A stretch of 57,317 nt of DNA from an uncultured Prevotella sp. Its GTDB lineage: Bacteria; Bacteroidota; Bacteroidia; Bacteroidales; Bacteroidaceae. The notes under the pieces were generated by a model, which did no database searches, had not been told where the DNA came from, and saw only the letters and a list, made by a program, of their open reading frames with translations. Made by a program: the position numbers and the translations under genes. The DNA is taken from NCBI GenBank assembly GCA_900315765.1, contig ONAK01000019.1, positions 1 through 57,317 on the forward strand, in the 5' to 3' direction. Positions 17,910-26,457 of this stretch are shown here, piece after piece. How positions within the stretch are numbered: position 1 is the stretch's first letter; each line of letters starts with the position of its first letter.

Positions 17910-19157
17910 TTATTCGTATCTCATCGATTTCGCAGGATGTATGTGTGAAATCAAGTAGCTTGGTGCTATAAGCACAAATACACATATCAAAAGTGTGGCA
18001 ATATTTATCATTGCAATAATGGGCAGATTCAACTCCATTGGAGCTTCGCTCACATAGTATGTCTGTGGGTCGAGTGCTATCAGGCCTGTATGTTGCTGTA
18101 GCAGTACTATGCCAATGCCTACTATGTTTCCCCAGAATAATCCTTGGCCTATGATAAACACAGAGAACCATAGGAAAGTGTGACGAATAGTCTTGTTTCT
18201 GGCGCCTAAGGCCTTCAGTATTCCTATCATTTGAGTGCGCTCCAGTATGATAATCAGCAGTCCGCTAATCATAGTGAATCCCGCTACGCATACCATCAGC
18301 GCAAGTATTATCCACACGTTAATGTCAAGCAGCTCCAACCAAGAGAATACCTGGGGATACAGTTCGTATATGGTTTCAGTTGTCAGCGAGTTTCCTTGCT
18401 CGTCGGTAGAGCGGTTCACATGATCAATAAATGTGTTTGCAGTAATGTCAAGATGTTCAAAGTCCTTCACCAGAACCTCAATGCCTGTAGCCTGATTATC
18501 TGTCCATCCATTTAGCTTATTGGCGGTATACAGGTCTGTGAAACAAAGTGTCTCGTCAAAGCGCGTCATGTTAGTCTGGTATATGCCAGCTATGGTGAAT
18601 CTGCGGGTGCGCACATCTTCGTTGTCAATAAAGTAGCCAAACACTTTGTCTCCAGCTTTTAGTCGCATCTTGTCGGCTATCATCTTGGATATCAGTATCT
18701 TATAGCGGCTGGCTGAATCGCTGAATTCTGGTATTGAACCTTCTGTGAGATGTTTGCTCAGGAATGTTGTGTCGTATTCGGCTGCTATGCCTTTAAATGC
18801 AACACCGAGAAAGTCTTCGTCTGTTTTTAGTATTCCTTGCGTCATACTGAATCGCTCGGCATGGGCCACGCCATGAAGGTGGCTGATAACTTTCATCAGG
18901 CTGTCATTGGCACAAATGGGGTGGGGATCGCTACCACCGTAGTTCATAATATTGTGAACTTGTATGTGACTGCCAAAGCCGACAACCTTGTCGCGGATGG
19001 TGTGCTTGAATCCCAGGACCACACTTACCGTTACTATCATAACTGCAAGACCGATAGCCACTCCAATGGTAGCTATACGAATAGCCGGGCGACTAACTTT
19101 TCGTTTGTCGCCCTTATCACTATAAATCTTCTTAGCTATGTATAATGGAAAATTCAC
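17910..19157 (-). CDS. LolC/LolE-like ABC transporter permease
   Basis: 415 residues with FtsX topology: one N-terminal membrane helix (about 30-50), a large periplasmic domain, then three C-terminal helices (about 280-300, 330-360, 375-400). The N-terminus (LYIAKKIYS) and the SGLLIIILERTQMIGILKALGA segment are typical of LolC/E permeases, which extract lipoproteins from the inner membrane together with the LolD ATPase. No ATPase gene is nearby. The start is GTG, overlapping the aminotransferase stop (GTGA), so translation is coupled. Confidence 0.8.
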   Translation of the reverse strand: MNFPLYIAKKIYSDKGDKRKVSRPAIRIATIGVAIGLAVMIVTVSVVLGFKHTIRDKVVGFGSHIQVHNIMNYGGSDPHPICANDSLMKVISHLHGVAHAERFSMTQGILKTDEDFLGVAFKGIAAEYDTTFLSKHLTEGSIPEFSDSASRYKILISKMIADKMRLKAGDKVFGYFIDNEDVRTRRFTIAGIYQTNMTRFDETLCFTDLYTANKLNGWTDNQATGIEVLVKDFEHLDITANTFIDHVNRSTDEQGNSLTTETIYELYPQVFSWLELLDINVWIILALMVCVAGFTMISGLLIIILERTQMIGILKALGARNKTIRHTFLWFSVFIIGQGLFWGNIVGIGIVLLQQHTGLIALDPQTYYVSEAPMELNLPIIAMINIATLLICVFVLIAPSYLISHIHPAKSMRYE

Positions 19158-20359
19158 TCTTCGTCAACTCTTCCTGGATATGCTTCAAGCGCTTTGCGCA
19201 ATACAACCAAAGCGCGTTCCAAGTCTTCCTTTTTCAGCACGTAGGCTATACGTACCTGATTGATACCTGCGCCTGGCGTGGTGTAGAAACCTGCTGCAGG
19301 AGCCATCATTACAGTCTCACCTTCGTACTCAAACTCCGAGAGGCACCAACGGCAGAACTTTTCTGCGTCGTCTACTGGCAGTTTGGCAACTGTGTAGAAT
19401 GCACCCATGGGTATTGGCGAATAGACTCCAGGAATGCGATTCAGTCCGTCGATAAGGCATTTACGGCGCTCTACATATTCATCATAAACGTCGCGATAAT
19501 AATCCTCTGGAGCATCCAGCGATGCCTCAGCAACGATTTGTCCAATCAATGGGGGAGAGAGGCGGGCCTGACAAAATTTCATCACAGCCTTGCGCACCTC
19601 GGCATTCTTGGTTATCAGAGCGCCAATACGGATTCCGCACTCGCTGTATCGTTTTGATACGGAGTCGATAAGAATCACGTTCTGCTCGATGCCTTCCAAG
19701 TGGCAGGCTGAGATATATGGCGAGCCTGTATAGATATACTCACGATAAACCTCGTCGGAGAACAGATACAAATCGTACTTCTTTACCAGGTCGCGAATCT
19801 GATTCATCTCGCGACGTGTATACAAGTAGCCCGTTGGATTATTAGGGTTACATATCATAATAGCGCGTGTACGCTCGTTGATGAGTTCTTCAAATTTCTC
19901 TACTTTAGGCAGACTGAATCCCTCCTCGATAGTAGTTGCGATTGTGCGAATCTTGGCACCAGCCGAAATCGCGAATGCCATATAGTTTGCATAAGCAGGC
20001 TCGGGCACTATAATCTCATCGCCTGGGTTCAGACAGCTCAGGAATGCAAATAGTACAGCCTCACTACCACCGCTGGTAATGATAATATCGTCGGCAGTTA
20101 CATTAATATTGTATTTCGCGTAATAGTCTACCAGTTTTTCGCGATAGCTCTGGTAACCCTGTGAGGGTGAATACTCCAGGATTTTGCGGTCTATCTGCTT
20201 AAGTGCATCGAGTCCAACTTGTGGGGTTGGCAGGTCTGGCTGACCGATGTTCAGGTGGTAAACCTTTGTACCTCTTTTCTTTGCGGCTACTGCAAGCGGA
20301 GCGAGTTTTCTGATAGGCGACTCGGGCATCTCCAGTCCGCGAACTGATATCTCAGGCAT
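19154..20359 (-). CDS. Pyridoxal phosphate-dependent aminotransferase (class I, AspC-like)
   Basis: 401 residues, fold type I. Seen: NIGQPD at the N-terminus, TSGGSEAVLF, CNPNNPTG, the PLP lysine in SVSKRYSECGIRIG, and RIAY near the C-terminus for the substrate carboxylate. Family members transaminate aspartate or other amino acids; specificity cannot be assigned. The permease gene follows with a four-base overlap, an arrangement without an obvious functional link. Confidence 0.88.
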   Translation of the reverse strand: MPEISVRGLEMPESPIRKLAPLAVAAKKRGTKVYHLNIGQPDLPTPQVGLDALKQIDRKILEYSPSQGYQSYREKLVDYYAKYNINVTADDIIITSGGSEAVLFAFLSCLNPGDEIIVPEPAYANYMAFAISAGAKIRTIATTIEEGFSLPKVEKFEELINERTRAIMICNPNNPTGYLYTRREMNQIRDLVKKYDLYLFSDEVYREYIYTGSPYISACHLEGIEQNVILIDSVSKRYSECGIRIGALITKNAEVRKAVMKFCQARLSPPLIGQIVAEASLDAPEDYYRDVYDEYVERRKCLIDGLNRIPGVYSPIPMGAFYTVAKLPVDDAEKFCRWCLSEFEYEGETVMMAPAAGFYTTPGAGINQVRIAYVLKKEDLERALVVLRKALEAYPGRVDEE

Positions 20360-20406
20360 CTTTCTATTTAACTAATTAACTATTTACTATTTTACAATTT
20401 GCGGTG

Positions 20407-20414
20407 CAAAGGTA
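20407..20414 (-). promoter_or_regulatory. -7 box of the aminotransferase/permease operon
   Basis: TACCTTTG on the minus strand (20414-20407). The -33 region carries only a weak CAAG. It faces the plus-strand pseudokinase promoter. Confidence 0.6.
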
Positions 20415-20432
20415 CTAAATTATTTTTAAAAC

Positions 20433-20464
20433 TTGCTTTTTTTCGATTTATTTGTTTACTTTTG
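20433..20464 (+). promoter_or_regulatory. Promoter of the pseudokinase operon
   Basis: TTG at 20433-20435, 21 bases, TACTTTTG at 20457-20464, close to the consensus, about 20 bases before the ATG. Confidence 0.65.
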
Positions 20465-20484
20465 CACCAAAATTTTAGCAAACG

Positions 20485-21774
20485 ATGAATTTCGAGGAAT
20501 TATTAGAAACGCGCGATGTCAGGAAAACCACTAAAGTACGTCTTCCTTACGGCTACTTTTACAAGCGGTTGATAGATGGAAAGTACTCGAACTTTGTGGA
20601 GTTTCACGATGAGGTTGCCGATCATGTTGCCTTTAGCAATTGTGTTCGCACCGAGGCTGCCGATATGGAAAAGATTGGCAACAAGCATCAGTTGCACTTT
20701 GTTCCAAACGAGGGTGATGGCGGCGTTTATGCTATTGCCGTTGAGGTGGGCAATTTTGTCACTTTCGAACAACTTCTTAATGAGAATCCTGCAATTATTG
20801 CCCGCGAAACATTTGCTGCCGATACGCTGCGTGATCTGGTTGAGCTCACCGAGTTGCTAAACGAAAAGAACGTCTTTCATGTATGTTTCGCTCCGTGCAA
20901 TGTGCTTGCCCGCAAGAATGATTCAAGTGTACGACTTCTGTGTCATGGCTCATTCTATGCTAAGCTTGATCAGGAGACTCTTTACGATGGTCTTGAAGAC
21001 TATGTGGCCCCAGAAGTTCTGGCTGGAGGAGAGATTACAGCCCGTGCCGATGTTTATTCGTTGGCAAAGTTTGTTGGTTGGCTGTATCATTCGGCAGGCC
21101 TGCCTCTTGAGTGGCGTCATGTTATTGCTCGTGCTACAGCCGAAGACCCGGAACGCCGCTATGCTACGGTAAAGGATTTCTATCATGCACTTGTGAACTA
21201 TAAGAACATGCGCCGCACGGCTCTTGTAGGCTTTGCTGCTATCGCCATAGCTCTGGCTATCGTCGGCGGCTATTTCTATATGCTGCCACAGCCAGAACAA
21301 GTGGAGTATGTTAAAGCCGTTGAGGAGCCTATACCCGATGATATGCTCGACGAGGAGAATCTGCTTTACGGTCTTGGTGCCGATGCTGACTCTGCTACCA
21401 TCGCTAATATCGTAGCTAAGCAGATGCGCATGAAGGATTCGCTAACCATAGATGAAAAGGAGATGAAAGCCTACCAGGCAAAAGCTGAGCAGATATTCCG
21501 CAAACAGTTTACCAAGGAGGCCGATCGCATCCTCTCTAAGGTATATAACAACAAGCAGATGAACCTTAGCGAGAAGGATTTCATGGCTCGCAGTCGTTCT
21601 ATGACCGAGGAACTGGCTAAAGTTGAGGAGAAACTTGCCAAAGAGGCCAACTTGGGTAATGAGCGCTCGCAGCGTGTAGCCAGCGAGATTATCGACCAGC
21701 TTACCACCAAGAAGATGGAAGCACTCGACAAAGATTATTTAGGTATAAAAAAGAATAAAACAGAAAAGAAATGA
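20485..21774 (+). CDS. Membrane-anchored pseudokinase-like protein
   Basis: 429 residues. Residues about 20-240 keep the outline of a protein kinase: APE-like VAPEV (174-178), ADVYSLAKFVGWLY (188-201, subdomain IX) and ATAEDPERRYAT (subdomain XI). The catalytic pieces are lost: the HRDxKxxN loop reads FHVCFAPCNVL (131-141) and DFG reads CHGSF (153-157), and no glycine loop is visible. One membrane helix follows at about 245-267, then a charged, probably coiled-coil periplasmic part. It is probably a non-catalytic scaffold. The stop overlaps the DUF4494 start by four bases. Confidence 0.75.
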   Translation: MNFEELLETRDVRKTTKVRLPYGYFYKRLIDGKYSNFVEFHDEVADHVAFSNCVRTEAADMEKIGNKHQLHFVPNEGDGGVYAIAVEVGNFVTFEQLLNENPAIIARETFAADTLRDLVELTELLNEKNVFHVCFAPCNVLARKNDSSVRLLCHGSFYAKLDQETLYDGLEDYVAPEVLAGGEITARADVYSLAKFVGWLYHSAGLPLEWRHVIARATAEDPERRYATVKDFYHALVNYKNMRRTALVGFAAIAIALAIVGGYFYMLPQPEQVEYVKAVEEPIPDDMLDEENLLYGLGADADSATIANIVAKQMRMKDSLTIDEKEMKAYQAKAEQIFRKQFTKEADRILSKVYNNKQMNLSEKDFMARSRSMTEELAKVEEKLAKEANLGNERSQRVASEIIDQLTTKKMEALDKDYLGIKKNKTEKK

Positions 21775-22247
21775 GAAGCAGATCAGCAATGTGGTTTGAA
21801 TGCAAGATCCGTTACGAGAAGGTGATGGAAGATGGCTTGCAGAAGAAAGTTAATGAGAATTATGTAGTAGACGCACTCAGCTTTAGCGAGGCCGAGACTC
21901 GTATCACAGAGGAGATGTCAGCATATATCAGCGGAGAATTTGAAGTGGCAGATATCAAGAAGGCTGCCTACAAAGAGGTTTTCTTTACCGACGATAACAT
22001 CGCCGACAAGTGGTATAAGGCAAAGCTGCAGTTCATTACTATCGACGAGAAGACTGAGAAAGAAAAGCGCTCAAATATAATTTATCTTGTTCAGGCTGGT
22101 TCAATGAACGGAGCTATGAAGAACATCGACGAGGTGATGGGTGGCACTATGATTGATTATGTTGTCGCATCAGTTGCCGAGACAACTCTGATGGATGTTT
22201 TCGAGTACGGTAAGACTAACGATAAGCCTGAATACGAGCAGCAGTAA
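21771..22247 (+). CDS. DUF4494 family protein
   Basis: 158 residues. MWFECKIRYEK and the SFSEAETRITEEM region fit the Bacteroidota family DUF4494, of unknown function. The ATG at 21771 overlaps the pseudokinase stop (ATGA). A second ATG at 21789 is closer to the usual family start, so the true N-terminus may be six residues shorter. yggS begins two bases after the stop. Confidence 0.8.
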   Translation: MRSRSAMWFECKIRYEKVMEDGLQKKVNENYVVDALSFSEAETRITEEMSAYISGEFEVADIKKAAYKEVFFTDDNIADKWYKAKLQFITIDEKTEKEKRSNIIYLVQAGSMNGAMKNIDEVMGGTMIDYVVASVAETTLMDVFEYGKTNDKPEYEQQ

Positions 22248-22249
22248 TC

Positions 22250-22924
22250 ATGGATTACGACGTTAAATCCCATCTGCATGAGGTTATAGACCATTTGCCA
22301 CAGGGTGTTCGCCTTGTGGCTATCTCTAAGTATCACCCCAACGAGTATATCGAGGCTGCTTACGAAGAGGGACAGCGTGTTTTTGGCGAGAGTCATGAGC
22401 AGGAGCTGCGATTGAAACATCAGTCGCTTCCGGCTGATATCGAGTGGCATTTCATTGGCCATTTGCAAACCAACAAGGTTAAGTATATCGCTCCATATGT
22501 GTCGATGATAGAGGCTGTTGACTCGCTCAAGCTTCTTCGGGAGATTAATAAGCAGGCCGAGAAGTGTGGCCGGGTAATAAAAGTACTGCTCGAGTTGCAT
22601 ATTGCCGAAGAGTCTACTAAGTATGGTCTTTCGCTCGATGCTTGTCGCGAGTTGTTAGCTTCAGGCGAATGGCGCGATATGAAGCATATTCAGATTTGCG
22701 GATTGATGATGATGGCATCGTTTGTTGACGATACCGAACAGATCCGGCGCGAGATGACTATTGCCCGCGATTTCTTTGATGAGGTTAAAGGCAAGTACTT
22801 CGCTGATGATGATGCATTCTGCGAGCGCTCGTGGGGTATGAGTGATGATTATCCCATTGCTCTCGAAACGGGTTCCACTATGATTCGCGTAGGTACTAAG
22901 ATTTTTGGTCCCCGCGTTTATTGA
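22250..22924 (+). CDS. yggS: YggS family pyridoxal phosphate homeostasis protein
   Basis: 224 residues, the family length. It binds PLP through the lysine in VAISKYHP and buffers intracellular vitamin B6. Also seen: GESHEQEL, WHFIGHLQTNKVKY, STKYGL, GLMMMA and the C-terminal GSTMIRVGTKIFG. The end overlaps the converging EFR1 gene by 29 bases. Confidence 0.92.
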   Translation: MDYDVKSHLHEVIDHLPQGVRLVAISKYHPNEYIEAAYEEGQRVFGESHEQELRLKHQSLPADIEWHFIGHLQTNKVKYIAPYVSMIEAVDSLKLLREINKQAEKCGRVIKVLLELHIAEESTKYGLSLDACRELLASGEWRDMKHIQICGLMMMASFVDDTEQIRREMTIARDFFDEVKGKYFADDDAFCERSWGMSDDYPIALETGSTMIRVGTKIFGPRVY

Positions 22925-23690
22925 AATAATATTGTCCGCGCTTGCGTGTTATCTTGCCGAAGTTAATGGCGTGAGTAGGGCAGTAATGATAACAAGCCAG
23001 ACATGATGTGCACCGTCCGTTGTGATTCCACACGGGCGGTGTTCCTGTTATATTATCTACAGGACACATTTTCGCACATTTGCCGCATTTGATGCAAGCA
23101 TCTGCATCAACAGTAAACTTCTTGTCGTGCACCATTCTCGCGTTGAAGTAAGCTCCAATCACATACGAATATAGTCGGGGAGTGCTTCCTTTCTCTAATT
23201 CTTCTATGCCTTCCTTGCGATCACGTAAACAGGCTATAATATGTGGCAGTCGCTCCTCTGCTGCAGCTATCTTTTGTTGTTCTTTGTCTTCTGTATCAGT
23301 ATACATAAAGGGCAGGCATACATACGATTCTGGCATGATGACGCTGAACATCGTCGAGGCTTTGAGGCCAATGGCTTTTAAATCCTTGTTCAAGATAGTC
23401 ATAGCCTCTCCCATGTCGTCTCCACAAGTAGTAAGCGCCCAGCAATAAAGGTTATAGGGTGATGGGTGTCGGGTGATTGATAATTGTTTGATGAACTCGC
23501 GTACTATTCTTGGCGGCTGCCAACCGTGGGTGGGGAAACAGAAACCTACAGTTTCTTCAGGCTGAATCGTAAACTCGTATCGGTTCTCGCGAATAAGGTC
23601 GGGTATAAACAGCAGCTCCTCGCCGATGCCTGCTGCTATTTCCTTTGCCACAAATCTTGTATTACCTGTGCCGCTAAAATAGAAAATCAT
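22896..23690 (-). CDS. EFR1-type flavodoxin/ferredoxin protein
   Basis: 264 residues. The N-terminal flavodoxin-like FMN site is FSGTGNT. The C-terminal part has two 4Fe-4S motifs, CIKCGKCAKMCP and CTSCLACYHYCP. This matches the EFR1 family of cytoplasmic electron carriers whose partners are mostly unknown. It starts 12 bases after the Nudix gene, so the two are probably one transcript. Confidence 0.88.
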   Translation of the reverse strand: MIFYFSGTGNTRFVAKEIAAGIGEELLFIPDLIRENRYEFTIQPEETVGFCFPTHGWQPPRIVREFIKQLSITRHPSPYNLYCWALTTCGDDMGEAMTILNKDLKAIGLKASTMFSVIMPESYVCLPFMYTDTEDKEQQKIAAAEERLPHIIACLRDRKEGIEELEKGSTPRLYSYVIGAYFNARMVHDKKFTVDADACIKCGKCAKMCPVDNITGTPPVWNHNGRCTSCLACYHYCPTHAINFGKITRKRGQYYFNKRGDQKS

Positions 23691-23702
23691 ATCTTGTGTT
23701 GA

Positions 23703-24203
23703 TTATAGAAAAAACTTCTGAAATTCGCTCTCAAAGTTGGGTGTTAGTATATTGTTCCCGATAGCCTCGCGTATCTCGTCGAGGGTCCAGAATCGTCCGC
23801 CGTCCAGTTCTTCAGCCGAGGGTGTTATGGGGCCGTCGTAGGTAGTGCGATGTACATAAACCAGCTCTTTTTCACGCTTGCTTTCGAATACATATTTCCC
23901 CACACGTTCAGGCTTGAACGCTGTGATACCTAATTCTTCGCGAACCTCACGTACAAGAGCCTGTTCCGGTTCCTCGCCATAGTCAATATGTCCGCCTACG
24001 CTTGTGTCCCACTTGCCAGGTTGTATATCCTTCCAGTCAGGTCTGCGTTGCAGATATACCTCGCCTTTGCTGTTAAATACATGCAGATGCACCACTGGGT
24101 GCAGCAGTTTCGATCCGCTATGGCATTCGCCGCGTGTTGCCGATCCGATGACACACCCTTTCTCATCCACTATAGGGAATTTCTCTAAACTATTATCTTT
24201 CAT
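23703..24203 (-). CDS. Nudix hydrolase
   Basis: 166 residues with a complete Nudix box (GGHIDYGEEPEQALVREVRE, then EELGI) preceded by LHPVVHLHVF and LQRRPDWKD, as in the IPP-isomerase-like/YfcD subgroup of Nudix proteins. The open frame runs further up to 24428, but the promoter lies at 24212-24243 and the conserved part begins at MKDNSLEKFP, so I take the ATG at 24203. The substrate cannot be assigned. The message appears leaderless. Confidence 0.85.
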   Translation of the reverse strand: MKDNSLEKFPIVDEKGCVIGSATRGECHSGSKLLHPVVHLHVFNSKGEVYLQRRPDWKDIQPGKWDTSVGGHIDYGEEPEQALVREVREELGITAFKPERVGKYVFESKREKELVYVHRTTYDGPITPSAEELDGGRFWTLDEIREAIGNNILTPNFESEFQKFFL

Positions 24204-24211
24204 AACGTTCG

Positions 24212-24243
24212 CAAAAGTACTAATAATTATGAAACCAGCCAAA
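24212..24243 (-). promoter_or_regulatory. Promoter of the Nudix/EFR1 operon
   Basis: Minus strand TTTG (24243-24240), 20 bases, TACTTTTG (24219-24212). The -7 box ends eight bases before the ATG. Confidence 0.75.
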
Positions 24244-24302
24244 AATATCGCTAAAAATGTATTAATTCGTGTGAATTCGTGTGGTTCGTATCTTATTTTT
24301 AG

Positions 24303-24310
24303 TATTTTTG
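24303..24310 (+). promoter_or_regulatory. -7 box of the secreted protein gene at 24319
   Basis: TATTTTTG at 24303-24310 fits TAnnTTTG; the -33 box is weak. Only eight bases separate it from the ATG, again suggesting a leaderless message. Confidence 0.55.
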
Positions 24311-24318
24311 CAACCGAA

Positions 24319-24903
24319 ATGAGAAAGTGGTTTGTCATAGTCATGATGTGTTGTTGTGCTTGCGCTAAGGCGCAGGAGGAGAGAGGCTTGTTGATGCCTG
24401 ATACTACTTTCTCGTTGCCGCCGCTCACTTATCGCGGCACCATCGCCACCTATCCCTATTTAGGCAGCATGTTTACTAGCTTAGGCAACTGGGAGCTTCA
24501 TCCAGGACTGAACGCCTCGCTTTCTGCTTCGGCTATCTTTGGATTAGGTGGGAACTCGGGGAGTGGTTTTGCCAATAGTATGGCGGTTATGTATGCTGGG
24601 CAGATTATGCCGAAGCTTTCTTTTTCTATCGGAGGCTATTCTTCGTTCCTGGATTGGGGGCGGCATCAGATGAAAGATGCAGGACTGACTGCGATGTTGA
24701 ATTACCGCATAGATGAGCATTGGGAGGCTGCCGTTTTTGCACAGAAGTCAATGATGCAACCTAATATGCCACTACACCAAATGTGGTGGTTAGGGACCGA
24801 CTTTGGCGACAAGATAGGCGCATCTATCAAGTATAACATCAATCCTAACTTTAGCGTACAGTTTAGTGTATGGGATGAAAAATTAAAGGCTCGCCATTTT
24901 TAG
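24319..24903 (+). CDS. Secreted beta-rich protein of unknown function
   Basis: 194 residues. Signal peptide MRKWFVIVMMCCCACAKAQ, then a glycine- and aromatic-rich sequence suggestive of outer-membrane beta strands. I do not recognise the family. The reading frame extends upstream, but the -7 box at 24303 and the signal peptide fix the start at 24319. The last codons and the TAG stop form the stem of the transcription terminator. Confidence 0.7.
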   Translation: MRKWFVIVMMCCCACAKAQEERGLLMPDTTFSLPPLTYRGTIATYPYLGSMFTSLGNWELHPGLNASLSASAIFGLGGNSGSGFANSMAVMYAGQIMPKLSFSIGGYSSFLDWGRHQMKDAGLTAMLNYRIDEHWEAAVFAQKSMMQPNMPLHQMWWLGTDFGDKIGASIKYNINPNFSVQFSVWDEKLKARHF

Positions 24904-24913
24904 CGAGCCTTTA
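24884..24913. terminator. Bidirectional terminator overlapping a stop codon
   Basis: A perfect 11-base stem (24884-24894 with 24903-24913) around the loop CATTTTTA, rich in A on the left and T on the right. The left arm encodes the last residues of the plus-strand protein, and its TAG stop closes the loop. The opposing barrel gene ends at 24935. Confidence 0.75.
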
Positions 24914-24934
24914 TTATTGAGTTTCTTAAATTCT

Positions 24935-25492
24935 TTAGAATGGAATTCTGTAACCAAGAGTGATGGTGAAGTAGCTGTTCTTGGAATCACCCTCCTTGAA
25001 AGCCTTTGTCAGACCCCAGTTGTAGCGAGCATCGAGAACAACGTTTGAGAACTCGTATGACAGACCTACAGGAATGCTCAGAGCGAACCCCTTAACATCA
25101 TCAAGCTTTACGTCATCCAGCTTCTTCTGAACATTGAATCCTGGCTGAACACCAGCTTTGATAGCCAGACCCTTAACGATGTAATAGTTAGCCAGAATAG
25201 GAATGTTGATATAATCAAGCTTCATAGTCACCTTATCATTGCCAACAATATCAATCTTGGCACCCTGCATAGAGTAGAGTACACCAGCGCTGAGGCCAAA
25301 GTTCTCGGCAACACCATATTCAAACTCCAATCCAGCAGCAAGACCTACACGCATCTTTGTGTTGTCAGCCTTTGTCATAGTAGCAAGATTGATACCTGCC
25401 ATTGGCTTAATAGAAGCCTGACCTACTTCGTTCTGTGCTTTTGCACTTACGGCTGCTACCATCATGATAGCGATAATCATTAGTTTTTTCAT
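24935..25492 (-). CDS. PorT-like outer-membrane beta-barrel protein
   Basis: 185 residues with a signal peptide (cleavage after AKAQ). Alternating beta strands, many glycines, and a C-terminal strand ending YRIPF with terminal Phe, typical of outer-membrane barrels sorted by BAM. It resembles the PorT/OMP_b-brl_2 families of Bacteroidota. Monocistronic; specific role unknown. Confidence 0.8.
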   Translation of the reverse strand: MKKLMIIAIMMVAAVSAKAQNEVGQASIKPMAGINLATMTKADNTKMRVGLAAGLEFEYGVAENFGLSAGVLYSMQGAKIDIVGNDKVTMKLDYINIPILANYYIVKGLAIKAGVQPGFNVQKKLDDVKLDDVKGFALSIPVGLSYEFSNVVLDARYNWGLTKAFKEGDSKNSYFTITLGYRIPF

Positions 25493-25547
25493 AATTAATT
25501 GTCTTTAAAAGTTAATTAATAGAATTGTCTTTGTTAAATTGTTTTTG

Positions 25548-25555
25548 CAAATATA
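25548..25555 (-). promoter_or_regulatory. -7 box of the PorT-like barrel gene
   Basis: TATATTTG on the minus strand (25555-25548). I see no clear -33 box. The leader of about 50 bases is AT-rich. Confidence 0.55.
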
Positions 25556-25646
25556 AGGAGATTTTTAATTCGTGATACTTTTTTTAGCGGAAAAATGTAA
25601 TTATTTAACATTTATTTACTGTAATAGCGGAAAAATTCCTAAATTA

Positions 25647-25678
25647 TTTGCAATTTAGGCTATTTTGCACTAACTTTG
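25647..25678 (+). promoter_or_regulatory. Promoter of truA
   Basis: TTTG at 25647-25650, 20 bases, TAACTTTG at 25671-25678. Full consensus. It lies inside the longest open frame of truA and so supports the start at 25705. Confidence 0.8.
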
Positions 25679-25704
25679 CACACGAAAAAGAAAGCAAAAA
25701 GATC

Positions 25705-26439
25705 ATGTCAAAGCGATATTTTGTTACTCTTAGCTACGACGGCACTAACTATCATGGATGGCAGGTGCAGCCTAATGGTATATCGGTTCAGGGCGAACTG
25801 CAACGTGTGCTGTCCACTCTGTTGAGGCAGGAGATAGCGATTACCGGGGCAGGACGAACCGATGCTGGTGTGCATGCACGAGTGATGGTGGCGCATTTTG
25901 ATTTCGATGGCGAGGTAGACTGTAAGCAGTTGGCCTACAAGATGAACCGCATGCTGCCAAAGGATATCGCAGTAAGCAAGGTAGAGGAGGTTGCTCCTGA
26001 TATGCATGCACGATTCTCGGCTACCGAGCGCACATACCATTATTATATACACACGCGTAAGGATCCGTTTAAGCGCCACTATTCGTGCGAGATTCATTAT
26101 CCGCTGGATTTTGAGGCGATGAACCGTGCCGGACGGATACTGATGGAGTACGAAGACTTCGGCGCTTTCTGTAAGGCTCACTCTGATGTAAAGACCACTT
26201 TGTGCCACGTTACTCGTGCAGAGTGGATTCAGACAGGCGAGACGGATTGGTATTTTGTGATATCGGCCAATCGCTTCCTGCGTAACATGGTTCGTGCTGT
26301 AGTGGGTACTCTTATTGATGTGGGGCGTGGACGACTGACTGAGGATGGTCTGCGTGCTGTGATAGAAGGTAAGCGTCGTAGCGATGCTGGCGAGTCTATG
26401 CCGGGAAATGCTTTGTTCCTTGAGGATGTGAAATATTAG
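25705..26439 (+). CDS. truA: tRNA pseudouridine(38-40) synthase
   Basis: 244 residues. It isomerises uridines 38-40 in the tRNA anticodon arm. Seen: YDGTNYHGWQVQP near the N-terminus, the catalytic Asp in GAGRTDAGVHA, RFLRNMVRAVVGTL and the C-terminal LFLEDVKY. I take the ATG at 25705 because the family start lies there and the promoter is just upstream. A transporter gene follows after 18 bases. Confidence 0.95.
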   Translation: MSKRYFVTLSYDGTNYHGWQVQPNGISVQGELQRVLSTLLRQEIAITGAGRTDAGVHARVMVAHFDFDGEVDCKQLAYKMNRMLPKDIAVSKVEEVAPDMHARFSATERTYHYYIHTRKDPFKRHYSCEIHYPLDFEAMNRAGRILMEYEDFGAFCKAHSDVKTTLCHVTRAEWIQTGETDWYFVISANRFLRNMVRAVVGTLIDVGRGRLTEDGLRAVIEGKRRSDAGESMPGNALFLEDVKY

Positions 26440-26457
26440 TTTTTGGGATAATATATT

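Noticed and set aside
24004-24318. Upstream extension of the secreted protein at 24319
   Set aside because: It runs antisense through the Nudix gene and past a -7 box, and the signal peptide begins at 24319.
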